Of a stretch of 64,000 bases of DNA, positions 1 to 8,684 are shown one piece after another (positions within the stretch are counted from its first letter, which is position 1; every line of letters begins with the position of its first letter). This stretch comes from Mycolicibacterium porcinum (GTDB lineage: Bacteria; Actinomycetota; Actinomycetes; Mycobacteriales; Mycobacteriaceae): NCBI GenBank assembly GCA_001942045.1, contig MSTD01000012.1, positions 1-64,000 on the forward strand. Direction: 5' to 3'. Both the position numbers and the translations under genes were made by a program. The notes under the pieces are model-generated. The model worked only from the letters and a program-made list of their open reading frames with translations. It was not told the DNA's origin and searched no databases.

Positions 1-54
1 GTCTCGGCATTGTCGTCGCGGTCCGGCGCCGGACCGCGACGACAATGCCGAGAC
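1..54. repeat. perfect 54-bp palindrome at the window edge
   Basis: Bases 1-27 are the exact reverse complement of bases 28-54, with no loop (centre CCGGCGCCGG). It lies inside a reading frame that continues rightwards, and the sequence begins exactly at its first base. A fold-back artefact at a contig end explains this best. A genuine long palindrome inside a coding region would be unusual. Confidence 0.95.
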
Positions 55-1540
55 CGACTGCATGCGCAAGATCGCCGGCCAATCGGTGGCTCCGAACGGC
101 ACCGGCACAGGCCCGGCGCAGATCGTCGAAACCGGCGGTGCTGCCCCCACTCCCGAGGCCACCGGCGATCCGAACGCCCGCACCATCGCAGGTCAGGAGA
201 TCTTCGGTGCGGCCGCACCAAACCCGGTGCCGGTCCGGCAGCCCGAGCCGCCGACGGTCACCGCCGACGGCTATCAGATCGGCGAGGAACACCCCGAGGT
301 ACACGAGTCCGATGCGCTGTTCGAGGCGCGGCAGGCCCTCGAACTCGGCGCACTGGAACTGACATTGGGCCGGTTGACCAGCGGGCAGCTGGCCGGATAC
401 CGATTGCTGGCCGAATCGACTCTGCCCTACGTCGATGGCGATCACTTCGTCGACGCCCGGCAGTACACCGAGACGAATGCCGCATTCCACGACTATCTGT
501 TCACCCTCACCGGCAACGATCATCTGCTGCAGGCATATCAGGCGCTCGGCGTGAAAGGCCGCATGAGCGAGGTGCTGAGCGATGCAACATGGTGTCATCC
601 GCTGTGCGCCCAGGACCACGTGGACATCGTCAAGGCCTTCGAGAGCGGGGACCGAAGCGCCGCACGCGCTTTGATGATCGCGCATGCCGACCGGTCGAAA
701 CAGACCATGCGTCGTGCGATGGCCGACCACCTCGAAGCCCGCAAACCGAAGTTCATCACCCCCGGCCGGTTCGCCGGCAAGGTCGTGGTGGTCACCGGTG
801 CCGCGCAGGGAATCGGTGAGCACACCGCCCGTCGCATCAGCGCCGAAGGCGGGACGCTGGTTCTCGTCGACCGCTCGGAGCTGGTGAAAGAACTCGCCGA
901 CGAGCTGGCGGTCGGTGGCCCACGCAACCTTGCGGTCACCGCGGACCTCGAGCATTACGAGAACGCGGACAATGTTGTCCGCCAGGCACTCTCGGAGTTC
1001 GGCCGGATCGATGTGCTGATCAACAACGTGGGCGGCGCCATCAACTTCAAACCGTTCACCGAGTTCTCCGAAGACGAGATCCAGGCGGAGATCACCCGGT
1101 CGTTGATGACCACGTTGTTCGCGTCTCGCGCGGTGTTGCCGGCCATGGTTTCGCACGGCGGCGGCGTCATCGTCAACGTGTCCTCGGCGGCCACCCGTGG
1201 CATCCACCGAATCCCTTATTCCGCGGCCAAGGGTGGGATCAACGCCATCACAGCGTCACTCGCGATGGAATACGCCGACGCCGGGGTGCGGGTGGTGGCC
1301 ACCGCTCCCGGTGGCACAGAGGCACCGCCGCGCCGCATTTCGCGGGGTACACCCGAGCCGGCCAGTGATACCGAGCGGGCGTGGTTTCAGGGACACATCG
1401 ACCAGACGCTGGACTCGGCCGTGATGCACCGATACGGAACGCTCGACGAGCAATCGGCGGCGATCTGCTTCCTGGCTTCTGACGAGGCCTCCTATATCAC
1501 CGGCACCGTCCTCCCGGTCGCCGGAGGCGACCAAGGCTGA
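2..1540 (+). CDS. FCD-domain / BenD-like cis-dihydrodiol dehydrogenase fusion, 5' truncated
   Basis: The frame is open to the left edge, so the true N-terminus is missing; the first internal Met is at 62. Counting from that Met, residues 1-85 are a Pro/Ala/Gly-rich linker. Residues about 85-230 form an all-helical FCD domain (the ligand-binding half of GntR regulators), with histidines in NAAFHDYL, QDHVDIV and MIAHAD. Residues about 236-492 are a short-chain dehydrogenase with TGAAQGIG, NNVGG and YSAAKGG (Tyr-x3-Lys). The SDR part resembles BenD, which oxidises the cis-diol made by benzoate 1,2-dioxygenase to catechol using NAD+. The neighbouring pca operon supports aromatic catabolism. No HTH is visible before the FCD; upstream sequence might encode a further domain such as the reductase BenC (inference). 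Confidence 0.75.
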   Translation, partial: SRHCRRGPAPDRDDNAETDCMRKIAGQSVAPNGTGTGPAQIVETGGAAPTPEATGDPNARTIAGQEIFGAAAPNPVPVRQPEPPTVTADGYQIGEEHPEVHESDALFEARQALELGALELTLGRLTSGQLAGYRLLAESTLPYVDGDHFVDARQYTETNAAFHDYLFTLTGNDHLLQAYQALGVKGRMSEVLSDATWCHPLCAQDHVDIVKAFESGDRSAARALMIAHADRSKQTMRRAMADHLEARKPKFITPGRFAGKVVVVTGAAQGIGEHTARRISAEGGTLVLVDRSELVKELADELAVGGPRNLAVTADLEHYENADNVVRQALSEFGRIDVLINNVGGAINFKPFTEFSEDEIQAEITRSLMTTLFASRAVLPAMVSHGGGVIVNVSSAATRGIHRIPYSAAKGGINAITASLAMEYADAGVRVVATAPGGTEAPPRRISRGTPEPASDTERAWFQGHIDQTLDSAVMHRYGTLDEQSAAICFLASDEASYITGTVLPVAGGDQG

Positions 1541-1570
1541 CACGTCGCCGGAGGCGACCAGGGCTGACCC
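1517..1570. repeat. 27-bp tandem duplication spanning a stop codon
   Basis: Two 27-bp copies beginning GTCGCCGGAGGCGACCA lie at 1517-1543 and 1544-1570, differing at two positions, and a third partial copy starts at 1571. The first copy encodes the C-terminal tail and stop of the BenD-like gene. The second fills most of the short gap before the LuxR-family gene. Each copy contains the inverted repeat GTCGCC-GGAG-GCGAC, so it can fold into a small hairpin. Confidence 0.85.
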
Positions 1571-1591
1571 GTCGCCGCTTACGATGGGAGC

Positions 1592-4228
1592 GTGCTCGAA
1601 GGCTCCCCCGGCTGCGTGGGGCGGGACCGCGAACTGACCGAACTCGCCGAAGACCTCGCCGCCACGGTCGACCACGGTGCGGCCGTGGTCGCAGTGGTCG
1701 GCGAGTCGGGCATCGGCAAAACCGCCTTGGTGCGCGAGCTCACCGCCACGCACGGCGCGTGGTGGGCACGAGCGGTTCCGTGGGAATCCGATCTGCCGGG
1801 CGGCGTGCTCGCACAGCTCATTCAGGATGACGTTCCGGCCGACCCGGTGGTGGCCGCCGCACACCTTGTCGACCACCTGCGCGCGGCGAGGGTCGGCCTG
1901 CTCGCAATCGACGACGCCGAGTACGCGGATACCGAATCGCTACAAGCGCTGTCCACTCTGGTCCGCCATCAACGCGACCTCCCGGTCCTGATAGTCCTGA
2001 CCGCCGCTTCGGTCGCTGCCCTGCCCGTCGACCTCACGGGTGCGGTGCTGACGTTGACCGGCCTGCCGGCGTCAGCCGTCACCGAGTTGGCGCGGCTGCG
2101 AGGCGTCGTGCTGCATCCCACCATGGCGCAGACTTTGGCCGGGCACACGCGCGGTAATCCTCGCGACGTCCTCGCCCTCCTCGACGAGGTGCCCGCTGCG
2201 CTTTGGGCCCGTCCCGATGCGAGCCTGCCGGCGCCGCGATACGTGGTCGAACGGGTCCGCGGTCAGCTGGCCGCATGTGGATCGGACGGGCGGGCACTGG
2301 TCGAGGCGCTGGCGGTGCTGGGCGACGACGCCACGTTGGCCGAGGCCGCCGAACTCGCTGCGCTTTCCGATCCCCTGCGCGCCGTCGACCAGGCCGCCGG
2401 TGCCGGATTGATCTCGCACGTCGTCACTTTCGAGCCCCGGTTGCCCGACGCCATGACCCGGGCGGCCATCCTGGCGCAGATGAGCGCGCAGCGCACCGCC
2501 GAGGCGCACCAACGGGCTGCAGAAATCGTCAATGACCCCGACCGGCGCTTGCGGCACCGCGTCGCCGCCGCCCCGATGCCCGACGAAAACCTCGCCGGTG
2601 ACATCGAGGCCCTGGCGCGTGAGCATGGCACTGAGGGTGCGTGGGCCCGGGCGGCTTCGCTGTTCCGCGATGCCAGCCGACTCACGCCGGAGCCGCTCCT
2701 GCGCGACGAACGCCTCACCCGTGCCGTCGATGCCCTGGTGGCCGCGGGCGACTGCGGAGCCGCAGCGGCGCTCGTCCCGGCGGTGGAGAGCCTACGCGAA
2801 ACACCTTTGCGCAACGCCGTTCTGGCCTATCTCGCAATCCTGCGCGGCCGCGCTACCGAGGCCGAGGTACGCCTGCGCCGTGCCTGGGACATTGTCAACG
2901 CCGATCGGGAGCCCGACACGGCCGCGCTGATCGCGCAACGGTACGTCCTGCATTCGCTCGTGCGTTGCCGCGGCGACGAGCTGGTGTCCTGGGCTGACAC
3001 CGCATTGCGCCTCAGCGATCGGGACTCCCCCGCTGGAATCGAATCGGCCGCCATCCGCGGCCTCGGCCTGGCCGCGGCGGGCCATCCACGCAAGGCGACA
3101 GCGGCTTACGACGAACTCGCCGCCAGGGTGCGGCACGGCGCCCAGGCCCAGCGGGTCACGATGGGCCGGGGTTGGCTGCAGTTCATCCGCGATGACGTCG
3201 ACACGGCCCGCAGCAACCTCGAAAGTGCGGTTTCCACAGCAGGTCTCGGCGGTTCGACTCGGATCACGCTGTGGGCGCAGGGGTGGCTGGCCCGGGTGCA
3301 TTTCGTGTGCGGCGACTGGGACGCCGCACTGTCTGCCGTGAGGGCGGGCCGCGATTTGGCCGCATCGAGCGGCATCGTCATCGTCTCGCCGTTGCTGGAA
3401 TGGACTGCGGCGCAGATCCATGCGCTTCGCGGAGACTGGGCTGAGGCCCATCTGGCGGTGCGGGCCGCCGACGTCGTCACCCAGGACTACGAGATGGCCC
3501 GCATACCGACGATTCTCGCTCGGGCCCACGTCGCCGAGGCCGAGGCCGACTACGCCAAGGTGTGGCGCGTGCTGGAACCGCTGGCCCGGATGGCGCGGGG
3601 CACCTCGCTGGCCGAGCCGGGGTACTGGCCGTGGCCCGATCTGTTGGCCAACGCCCTTGTCCTCCAGGGCGAATTGGCGGCCGCGGACGATTTCTTGCGA
3701 CCGCACGAGGCCCAGGCCCGAAAGCGCGAGCACCGCTCTGCGATGGCCAGACTCGGTTACGCACGCGGCAGGCTGCTGGGCGCAATGGGTGACCTGGCCG
3801 CCGCCCGAGCCAGGTTCGAGGAGTCTCTCGCGCTCTTGGACGGGCTGCCGCTGCGGTATGACCGCGCGCGGGTCAACTTCGCCTACGGACAGACGCTGCG
3901 CCGGGCCGGCAAACGCCGCCAGGCCGACGAGGTGATCAGCACCGCACGGGAGCTGTATCTATCGCTCGGTGCGCAGACATTCGTGGCCCGCTGCGAACGT
4001 GAGCTCAAGGCGGGCGGGTTGCATCAGCTACGCGGGTCTCGCGACAGCGTCGAGCTGACGCCCCAGGAAGACGCGGTAACCACACTCGTCGCAAAGGGAT
4101 TGACGAACCGCGAGGTGGCCGCCGAGCTGTACGTGTCACCGAAGACCGTGCAGTACCACCTGACGCGGATCTACGCGAAGCTCGGTGTGCGCTCCCGCGC
4201 AGAGTTGGCCGCACTCCGCGGAGGATAG
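1592..4228 (+). CDS. LuxR-family regulator with N-terminal AAA ATPase (LAL type)
   Basis: This 878-residue regulator has a P-loop near the N-terminus ([11 protein letters not shown], about residues 37-47). A long helical TPR-like middle follows, then a LuxR/GerE helix-turn-helix at the extreme C-terminus ([28 protein letters not shown] is the core, about 815-845). Length and layout match the large ATP-binding LuxR (LAL) regulators, which usually activate catabolic operons after binding an inducer. The start is GTG at 1592, 51 bp after the BenD-like gene. Its 3' end overlaps the convergent pcaJ by 58 bp. Control of benzoate/beta-ketoadipate genes is inferred from position only. Confidence 0.85.
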   Translation: MLEGSPGCVGRDRELTELAEDLAATVDHGAAVVAVVGESGIGKTALVRELTATHGAWWARAVPWESDLPGGVLAQLIQDDVPADPVVAAAHLVDHLRAARVGLLAIDDAEYADTESLQALSTLVRHQRDLPVLIVLTAASVAALPVDLTGAVLTLTGLPASAVTELARLRGVVLHPTMAQTLAGHTRGNPRDVLALLDEVPAALWARPDASLPAPRYVVERVRGQLAACGSDGRALVEALAVLGDDATLAEAAELAALSDPLRAVDQAAGAGLISHVVTFEPRLPDAMTRAAILAQMSAQRTAEAHQRAAEIVNDPDRRLRHRVAAAPMPDENLAGDIEALAREHGTEGAWARAASLFRDASRLTPEPLLRDERLTRAVDALVAAGDCGAAAALVPAVESLRETPLRNAVLAYLAILRGRATEAEVRLRRAWDIVNADREPDTAALIAQRYVLHSLVRCRGDELVSWADTALRLSDRDSPAGIESAAIRGLGLAAAGHPRKATAAYDELAARVRHGAQAQRVTMGRGWLQFIRDDVDTARSNLESAVSTAGLGGSTRITLWAQGWLARVHFVCGDWDAALSAVRAGRDLAASSGIVIVSPLLEWTAAQIHALRGDWAEAHLAVRAADVVTQDYEMARIPTILARAHVAEAEADYAKVWRVLEPLARMARGTSLAEPGYWPWPDLLANALVLQGELAAADDFLRPHEAQARKREHRSAMARLGYARGRLLGAMGDLAAARARFEESLALLDGLPLRYDRARVNFAYGQTLRRAGKRRQADEVISTARELYLSLGAQTFVARCERELKAGGLHQLRGSRDSVELTPQEDAVTTLVAKGLTNREVAAELYVSPKTVQYHLTRIYAKLGVRSRAELAALRGG

Positions 4229-4851
4229 GTGACGGGCGCGGCAGTGTTGGCCACGACATGGTCGTATTCGACGCCGGGAGCCAGTTCGAGCAGGTCGAAT
4301 CCGTCGCCCGTGACGTCGAAGACGCCGAGATCGGTGATCACCCGGCTGACCACTCCCTTTCCGGTCAGCGGCAGATCGCACGACGAAACGAGCTTGGCCG
4401 CACCGCTTTTGGAGACATGATCCATCAGCACGATGACACGACCCGCGCCGTTGACGAGATCCATCGCGCCGCCCATTCCCTTGACCATGGATCCGGGCAC
4501 CATCCAGTTGGCAAGGTCGCCGTTCGCGGCCACCTGCATGCCACCCAGGACCGCGACGTCGACGTGGCCGCCGCGGATCATCGCGAAACTCGTCGCGGAG
4601 TCGAAGAACGACGCGCCGGGCACCAGCGACACGGTCTGCTTGCCCGCATTGATCAGGTCGGGGTCTACCTCGTCGTCGTACGGGAACGGACCGACGCCGA
4701 GGATTCCGTTCTCGGCGTGCAGCGTGACATCCGAGCCTTCGGGCAGGTAGTCCGGAATCAGCGTGGGCAGGCCGATTCCGAGGTTGACGTAGTCGCCGTC
4801 ACGAAGTTCGGCAGCGGCGCGCGCAGCCATCTGTTCACGAGTCCAGCTCAT
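4171..4851 (-). CDS. pcaJ: 3-oxoadipate CoA-transferase subunit B
   Basis: Beta subunit (226 residues) of succinyl-CoA:3-oxoacid CoA-transferase, which activates 3-oxoadipate to its CoA ester in the beta-ketoadipate pathway. The start chosen gives [13 protein letters not shown]. The family motif [15 protein letters not shown] and the catalytic-glutamate segment [10 protein letters not shown] (about residues 43-52) are present, followed by [14 protein letters not shown]. Its ATG overlaps the pcaI stop as ATGA, so the two subunits are translationally coupled. The frame stays open far upstream, but that part is antisense to pcaI. The C-terminal tail ([17 protein letters not shown]) is read from the opposite strand of the LuxR gene end and looks like an unselected extension. 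Confidence 0.93.
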   Translation of the reverse strand: MSWTREQMAARAAAELRDGDYVNLGIGLPTLIPDYLPEGSDVTLHAENGILGVGPFPYDDEVDPDLINAGKQTVSLVPGASFFDSATSFAMIRGGHVDVAVLGGMQVAANGDLANWMVPGSMVKGMGGAMDLVNGAGRVIVLMDHVSKSGAAKLVSSCDLPLTGKGVVSRVITDLGVFDVTGDGFDLLELAPGVEYDHVVANTAAPVTYPPRSAANSARERTPSFA

Positions 4852-5624
4852 CGGGTTTCTCCTCGTTCGCGAGTGGTGCGCTTCTCGATGTCCTTGTGGG
4901 CGGCCTGTTCCGGGGTCAGCTCGACGATGCGCTTGACGAAGATGCCGGGCAGGTGGATCTCGTCGGGGTGCAGTTCGCCGACCTCGACGACTTTCTCGGC
5001 CTCGACCACGGTGATGCGGCCCGACATTGCCGCCGGCGGGTTGAAGTTGCGCGCAGCCGCATGGAACTTGCAGTTGCCCGCCCGGTCGACGACCGCGGCG
5101 CGAATGAGGGCGTAGTCGGTGACGATGGACTCCTCGAGCACCATTTCCTTGCCACCGAACGTGCGGACCTCCTTGGCCGGCGACGCCACCGCGACCGAGC
5201 CGTCGGGATGGTAACGCCAGGGCAGGCCACCGTCGGCGACCAGAGTCCCGACCCCGGTGGGTGTGAAGAAGGCGCCGATTCCGCTGCCACCGGCGCGCAT
5301 TCGCTCGGCGAGCGTGCCCTGCGGAGTGAGCTCGACGGTCAGCTCGCCGGCCAGGTATTGGCGGGCGAACTCCTTGTTCTCGCCGACATAGGATGCGATG
5401 ACGCGGCTGATCCTGCCTGCCTCCAGGAGCAGGCCGAGACCGGCGCCGTCGACACCGCAGTTGTTGGACACGATCGTGAGGTCGTCGGCACCCTGCTCCA
5501 AGAGTGCCCCGATCAGGAACCACGGGATGCCGGCCAGCCCGAATCCGCCGACCGCAAGGCTTGAACCGCTGGGGATGTCGGCCACCGCTTCCGCGGCTGA
5601 GCCGACCACCTTGTTGAGGGTCAT
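4848..5624 (-). CDS. pcaI: 3-oxoadipate CoA-transferase subunit A
   Basis: Alpha subunit (258 residues) of the 3-oxoacid CoA-transferase. It begins [34 protein letters not shown], with the glycine-rich segment typical of PcaI/ScoA near residues 24-32, and continues with [15 protein letters not shown] and FFTPTGVGT. With PcaJ it transfers CoA from succinyl-CoA to 3-oxoadipate. The start is fixed by ATGA overlaps at both ends: with the pcaD stop upstream (5621-5624) and the pcaJ start downstream (4848-4851). Confidence 0.93.
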   Translation of the reverse strand: MTLNKVVGSAAEAVADIPSGSSLAVGGFGLAGIPWFLIGALLEQGADDLTIVSNNCGVDGAGLGLLLEAGRISRVIASYVGENKEFARQYLAGELTVELTPQGTLAERMRAGGSGIGAFFTPTGVGTLVADGGLPWRYHPDGSVAVASPAKEVRTFGGKEMVLEESIVTDYALIRAAVVDRAGNCKFHAAARNFNPPAAMSGRITVVEAEKVVEVGELHPDEIHLPGIFVKRIVELTPEQAAHKDIEKRTTRERGETR

Positions 5625-6376
5625 GACTGCTCCAGATGCTCGATGAGGGCGGGGGTGATGATGCCGGGCTGTTCGGCATTGGCCAGGTGCGCGGCGTGCG
5701 CGATCTCGATCAGCTTGGCGCCGGGGATGACATCGGTGATCTCGGCGAGTTTGGCCGGCGGGGTCGCGGGGTCGTCGGTTCCGGCGATGGCCAGGGTGAG
5801 CGCGCTGATGTTCGGCAGATCCGCGCGCAGGTCCAACTCCGCGATCGCCTCGCAGCAAGCGGCGTACCCTTCGGCCGGGGTCGCGGCGACCATGGCCTCC
5901 CATGGAGCGCGGTCTCCGGTGTAGCCGGGGCTGAACCAGCGCGCAACAACGGCTTCGGCGACTGCCGCACTCCCCTCGGCGCGTACCGTGGCGGCGCGGT
6001 CGGTCCACGCAGAGGCCGGTGGCAGCTGCGCTCCGGTGCACAGCACGGCCAGCCGGTCGACCCGCTCGGGGTTGCGGGCTGCGACACGCATCGCGGTCAT
6101 ACCGCCGAGTGAGAGTCCCACCAGGTGAGCCCGTGCGACGTCGAGTGAGTCCAGCAGCGCCACAAGGTCATCGGCGAGGTCGTCGATCGAGTACGGCCCG
6201 TCCGGAACCGGCGAGTCCCCATGGCCCCGGGTGTCATAGCGCACCACCCGAAAACGCTCCTCGACGGCGGCCAGCTGGGCATCCCACATGCGATGGGTGG
6301 AACCCAGTGAGTTGGAGAACACCACCACGGGACCGTCCGGGCGGCCGGTGACGACGTGGTGGACCGCGACGCTCAT
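5621..6376 (-). CDS. pcaD: 3-oxoadipate enol-lactonase
   Basis: Alpha/beta hydrolase of 251 residues. The nucleophile elbow is GLSLGGM (about residues 92-98), the acid lies in [11 protein letters not shown], and the catalytic histidine is in [10 protein letters not shown] near the C-terminus. It hydrolyses 3-oxoadipate enol-lactone to 3-oxoadipate, one step before PcaIJ. There is no fused decarboxylase domain (PcaL type), so 4-carboxymuconolactone decarboxylase must be encoded elsewhere if the protocatechuate branch exists. It is coupled to pcaF upstream and pcaI downstream by 4-bp overlaps. Confidence 0.92.
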   Translation of the reverse strand: MSVAVHHVVTGRPDGPVVVFSNSLGSTHRMWDAQLAAVEERFRVVRYDTRGHGDSPVPDGPYSIDDLADDLVALLDSLDVARAHLVGLSLGGMTAMRVAARNPERVDRLAVLCTGAQLPPASAWTDRAATVRAEGSAAVAEAVVARWFSPGYTGDRAPWEAMVAATPAEGYAACCEAIAELDLRADLPNISALTLAIAGTDDPATPPAKLAEITDVIPGAKLIEIAHAAHLANAEQPGIITPALIEHLEQS

Positions 6377-7605
6377 CGGATCGCCTCGAAAACCGCGGCC
6401 AGGCCTTGTCCCCCACCGATGCACATGGTCTCCAACACATAGCGGGCCTCGCGGCGGTCCGCCTCGTAAGCCGCAGTGGCCAGGATGCGGGCGCCCGTCG
6501 CCCCGATGGGATGTCCGAGTGAGATTCCCGAACCGTTCGGGTTGACGCGCTCATCGAGCGGGTCGACCTTCCACTCGGCCAACACCGCGAGCACCTGCAC
6601 CGCGAATGCCTCGTTCAGTTCGATGAGGTCGATCTCGTCGAGGGTCAGACCTGCGCGGTCCAATGCCGCGGCGGTGGCGCTCACCGGCCCGATGCCCATG
6701 GTCTCGGGATCGCAGCCGGTGACTGCCCACGACTTCAGCGCCAAAAGTGGTGTCAGTTGGTGTTTGTCAGCTTCAGCACGGGTGGTGACGACGCACATGG
6801 CCGCGCCGTCGTTCTGGCCCGAGGCGTTGCCTGCGGTGACGGTCGACTCGGTGTCTGTCTTGAGCCGAATCGGACGCAGCCTCGCCAGGTCTTCGGCCGT
6901 GATGTCGGACCGCGGATGTTCGTCCCGGTCGACGACGGTGTCGGGATTGCCGCGCCTGCCGGGAACGGTCACCGGAATGAGCTCATCGGCGAAGCGGCCG
7001 GCATCGTGCGCGGCCACTGCGCGCCGATGCGAGCGAACGGCCAGCTGGTCCTGCTCATCTCGGGCGATACCGTATTCACGACGCAGGTTCTCGGCGGTCT
7101 CGATCATTCCGCCGCTGATGGGATGGCTTGCACCACCGGCTGTTTCACGCGCCCGGTCCAGCCGGTCCTGCAACGCAATACCGCCTTGCCGCACCCCGGT
7201 GCGCAGCCCCAGGGCGTAGTGCTCGACGTTGGACATGGACTCCACACCGCCGGCGACTACGACGCGAGCGGCACCGGTGGCCACCTGGCCTGCCGCATAT
7301 AGCAGGGCCTGCAGCCCCGATCCGCAGCGGCGGTCGATCTGTAGACCTGGCACCCGGGTACCCAGTCCCGCGTCGAGCGCCGCAATCCGGCCGATGGCAG
7401 GCGACTCGCCGTTCGCATAGCCCTGGCCCAGCACCACATCGTCGACGTCGCCTTCGCTCAGCGCGGTGCGTGAGACGAGCCCGCGCAGTGTCTGGGTGGC
7501 CAGATCGGAGGCGGTGAGCGTGGCCAGGGAACCGCCCATGCGACCGACCGGGGTGCGGACCGGGCTGCAGATCACCACCTGGGAAGCGGACGCGCGGGGA
7601 GTCAT
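6373..7605 (-). CDS. pcaF: 3-oxoadipyl-CoA thiolase
   Basis: Thiolase of 410 residues, first gene of the pcaFDIJ operon. The acylated cysteine is in RRCGSGLQAL (about residue 95). The C-terminal active-site motifs are NPNGSGISLGHPIGATGAR and CIGGGQG. It cleaves 3-oxoadipyl-CoA into acetyl-CoA and succinyl-CoA, completing the pathway. The start codon at 7605 is preceded by a purine-rich GTGGGGGT on the minus strand. The promoter must lie in the 76-bp divergent gap shared with the LysR gene. A general acetyl-CoA acyltransferase cannot be excluded by sequence, but the operon makes PcaF the natural call. Confidence 0.92.
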   Translation of the reverse strand: MTPRASASQVVICSPVRTPVGRMGGSLATLTASDLATQTLRGLVSRTALSEGDVDDVVLGQGYANGESPAIGRIAALDAGLGTRVPGLQIDRRCGSGLQALLYAAGQVATGAARVVVAGGVESMSNVEHYALGLRTGVRQGGIALQDRLDRARETAGGASHPISGGMIETAENLRREYGIARDEQDQLAVRSHRRAVAAHDAGRFADELIPVTVPGRRGNPDTVVDRDEHPRSDITAEDLARLRPIRLKTDTESTVTAGNASGQNDGAAMCVVTTRAEADKHQLTPLLALKSWAVTGCDPETMGIGPVSATAAALDRAGLTLDEIDLIELNEAFAVQVLAVLAEWKVDPLDERVNPNGSGISLGHPIGATGARILATAAYEADRREARYVLETMCIGGGQGLAAVFEAIR

Positions 7606-7681
7606 ACCCCCACGCTAGGCACGCCCACAGATATTCTGAAATACTTAGATTATCGTTATTAATATCAGTAGGATACTAATC
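7606..7681. promoter_or_regulatory. divergent pcaF / LysR control region with LysR-type box
   Basis: This 76-bp gap is markedly AT-rich at 7630-7680 against its surroundings. It contains ATTATCGTTATTAAT (7649-7663), a T-N11-A palindrome with ATTA/TAAT arms, the usual binding architecture of LysR regulators. The position between divergent genes fits joint autoregulation of the LysR gene and activation of pcaFDIJ (inference). Confidence 0.65.
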
Positions 7682-8569
7682 ATGGAGCTGCGCCATCTCC
7701 GCTATTTCCGGGCCGTCGGGGAGGAATTGCACTTCGGGCGTGCCGCGGAGCGGCTGCACATCGCGCAACCCCCGTTGTCCCAGCAGATCCGCCAGCTCGA
7801 GCGCGAACTCGGCGTCGAGCTCCTCACCCGTACCACCCGCAGCGTGGAGCTGACGCCGGCCGGCCGCACCTTTCTCCAGCGCGCGATCGAGATTCTCGGT
7901 GCGGTGGACGACGCGAACCTGGAAGCCCGTCGCATCGCGGCCGGCGTCGAAGGCCGGGTGGCGATCGGGTGCGTGGGTTCGGCGACGTACTCCCTTCTGC
8001 CGGAACTCGTTCGCGCTCTCGGCGAATCCCTGCCCGGTGTCGAGGTCAGCGTCCGCGGAGAAATGCTCGCACCGGCCCAGATCGACGCCCTGGAATCGGG
8101 CACCATCGACCTGGCACTGCTGCGGCCACCGGTCAGCCGCGACGGCATCACGGTCGAGACCGTTCGCCGAGACCGCCTCCTGGTCGCGCTGCCCGCCGGC
8201 CATCACCTTGCCGAGCGCGCCGAGGTGACCGCGACCGACCTGAGGGACGAAGACTTCGTGGTCCACGTCGGCCACGGCCGGTCGGTCATGAGCAGCCTGG
8301 TCACCGGTATCTGCGCCGAGGCTGGGTTCACGCCGCGGATCCGACAGGAGGTCTCGGAAACGTCGACCCTGGTGACGCTGGTCGCGGCAGGACTGGGCGT
8401 CGCGATCGTTCCCGATCCCACCGCGGCGCTCGACATCGCCGGAGTCCGCTATGTGGCCCTGGCGCCGGCGACCCTCGGGGTGGACCTCGTCGCCGCGCAC
8501 CTGCAAACCCAGGGCTCCGAACTGATCACCAATGTGCTCGAGGTGCTGCGCGGCTTCAGTCGGCGATAG
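7682..8569 (+). CDS. LysR-family regulator, divergent from pcaFDIJ
   Basis: LysR-type regulator of 295 residues. The winged HTH is at the N-terminus (MELRHLRYFRAVGEELHFGRAAERLHIAQPPLSQQIRQLE), and the effector domain spans about 90-295 (GRVAIGCVGSATYSLLPEL, ALPAGHHLAERAEV). The opening resembles the BenM/CatR group, which responds to muconate-type aromatic intermediates. Divergent placement against pcaF strongly suggests it controls that operon. Start is ATG at 7682, directly after the AT-rich operator region. Confidence 0.9.
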   Translation: MELRHLRYFRAVGEELHFGRAAERLHIAQPPLSQQIRQLERELGVELLTRTTRSVELTPAGRTFLQRAIEILGAVDDANLEARRIAAGVEGRVAIGCVGSATYSLLPELVRALGESLPGVEVSVRGEMLAPAQIDALESGTIDLALLRPPVSRDGITVETVRRDRLLVALPAGHHLAERAEVTATDLRDEDFVVHVGHGRSVMSSLVTGICAEAGFTPRIRQEVSETSTLVTLVAAGLGVAIVPDPTAALDIAGVRYVALAPATLGVDLVAAHLQTQGSELITNVLEVLRGFSRR

Positions 8570-8684
8570 TCCGTCCGGCGGAACATCGGCGTGTCGCAAT
8601 CGGAAACGTGTCAGTGTGCGAATCCGTGATTTACACCACGACTTCCGCCAGATTGCATGGACCCGACGAGGAAGGCGGGTGCAT

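Noticed and set aside
4852..5679. 502-codon frame including pcaJ, read as one longer protein
   Set aside because: The upstream half is antisense/alternate-frame to pcaI. The ATGA junction and MSWTREQM start identify the real pcaJ.
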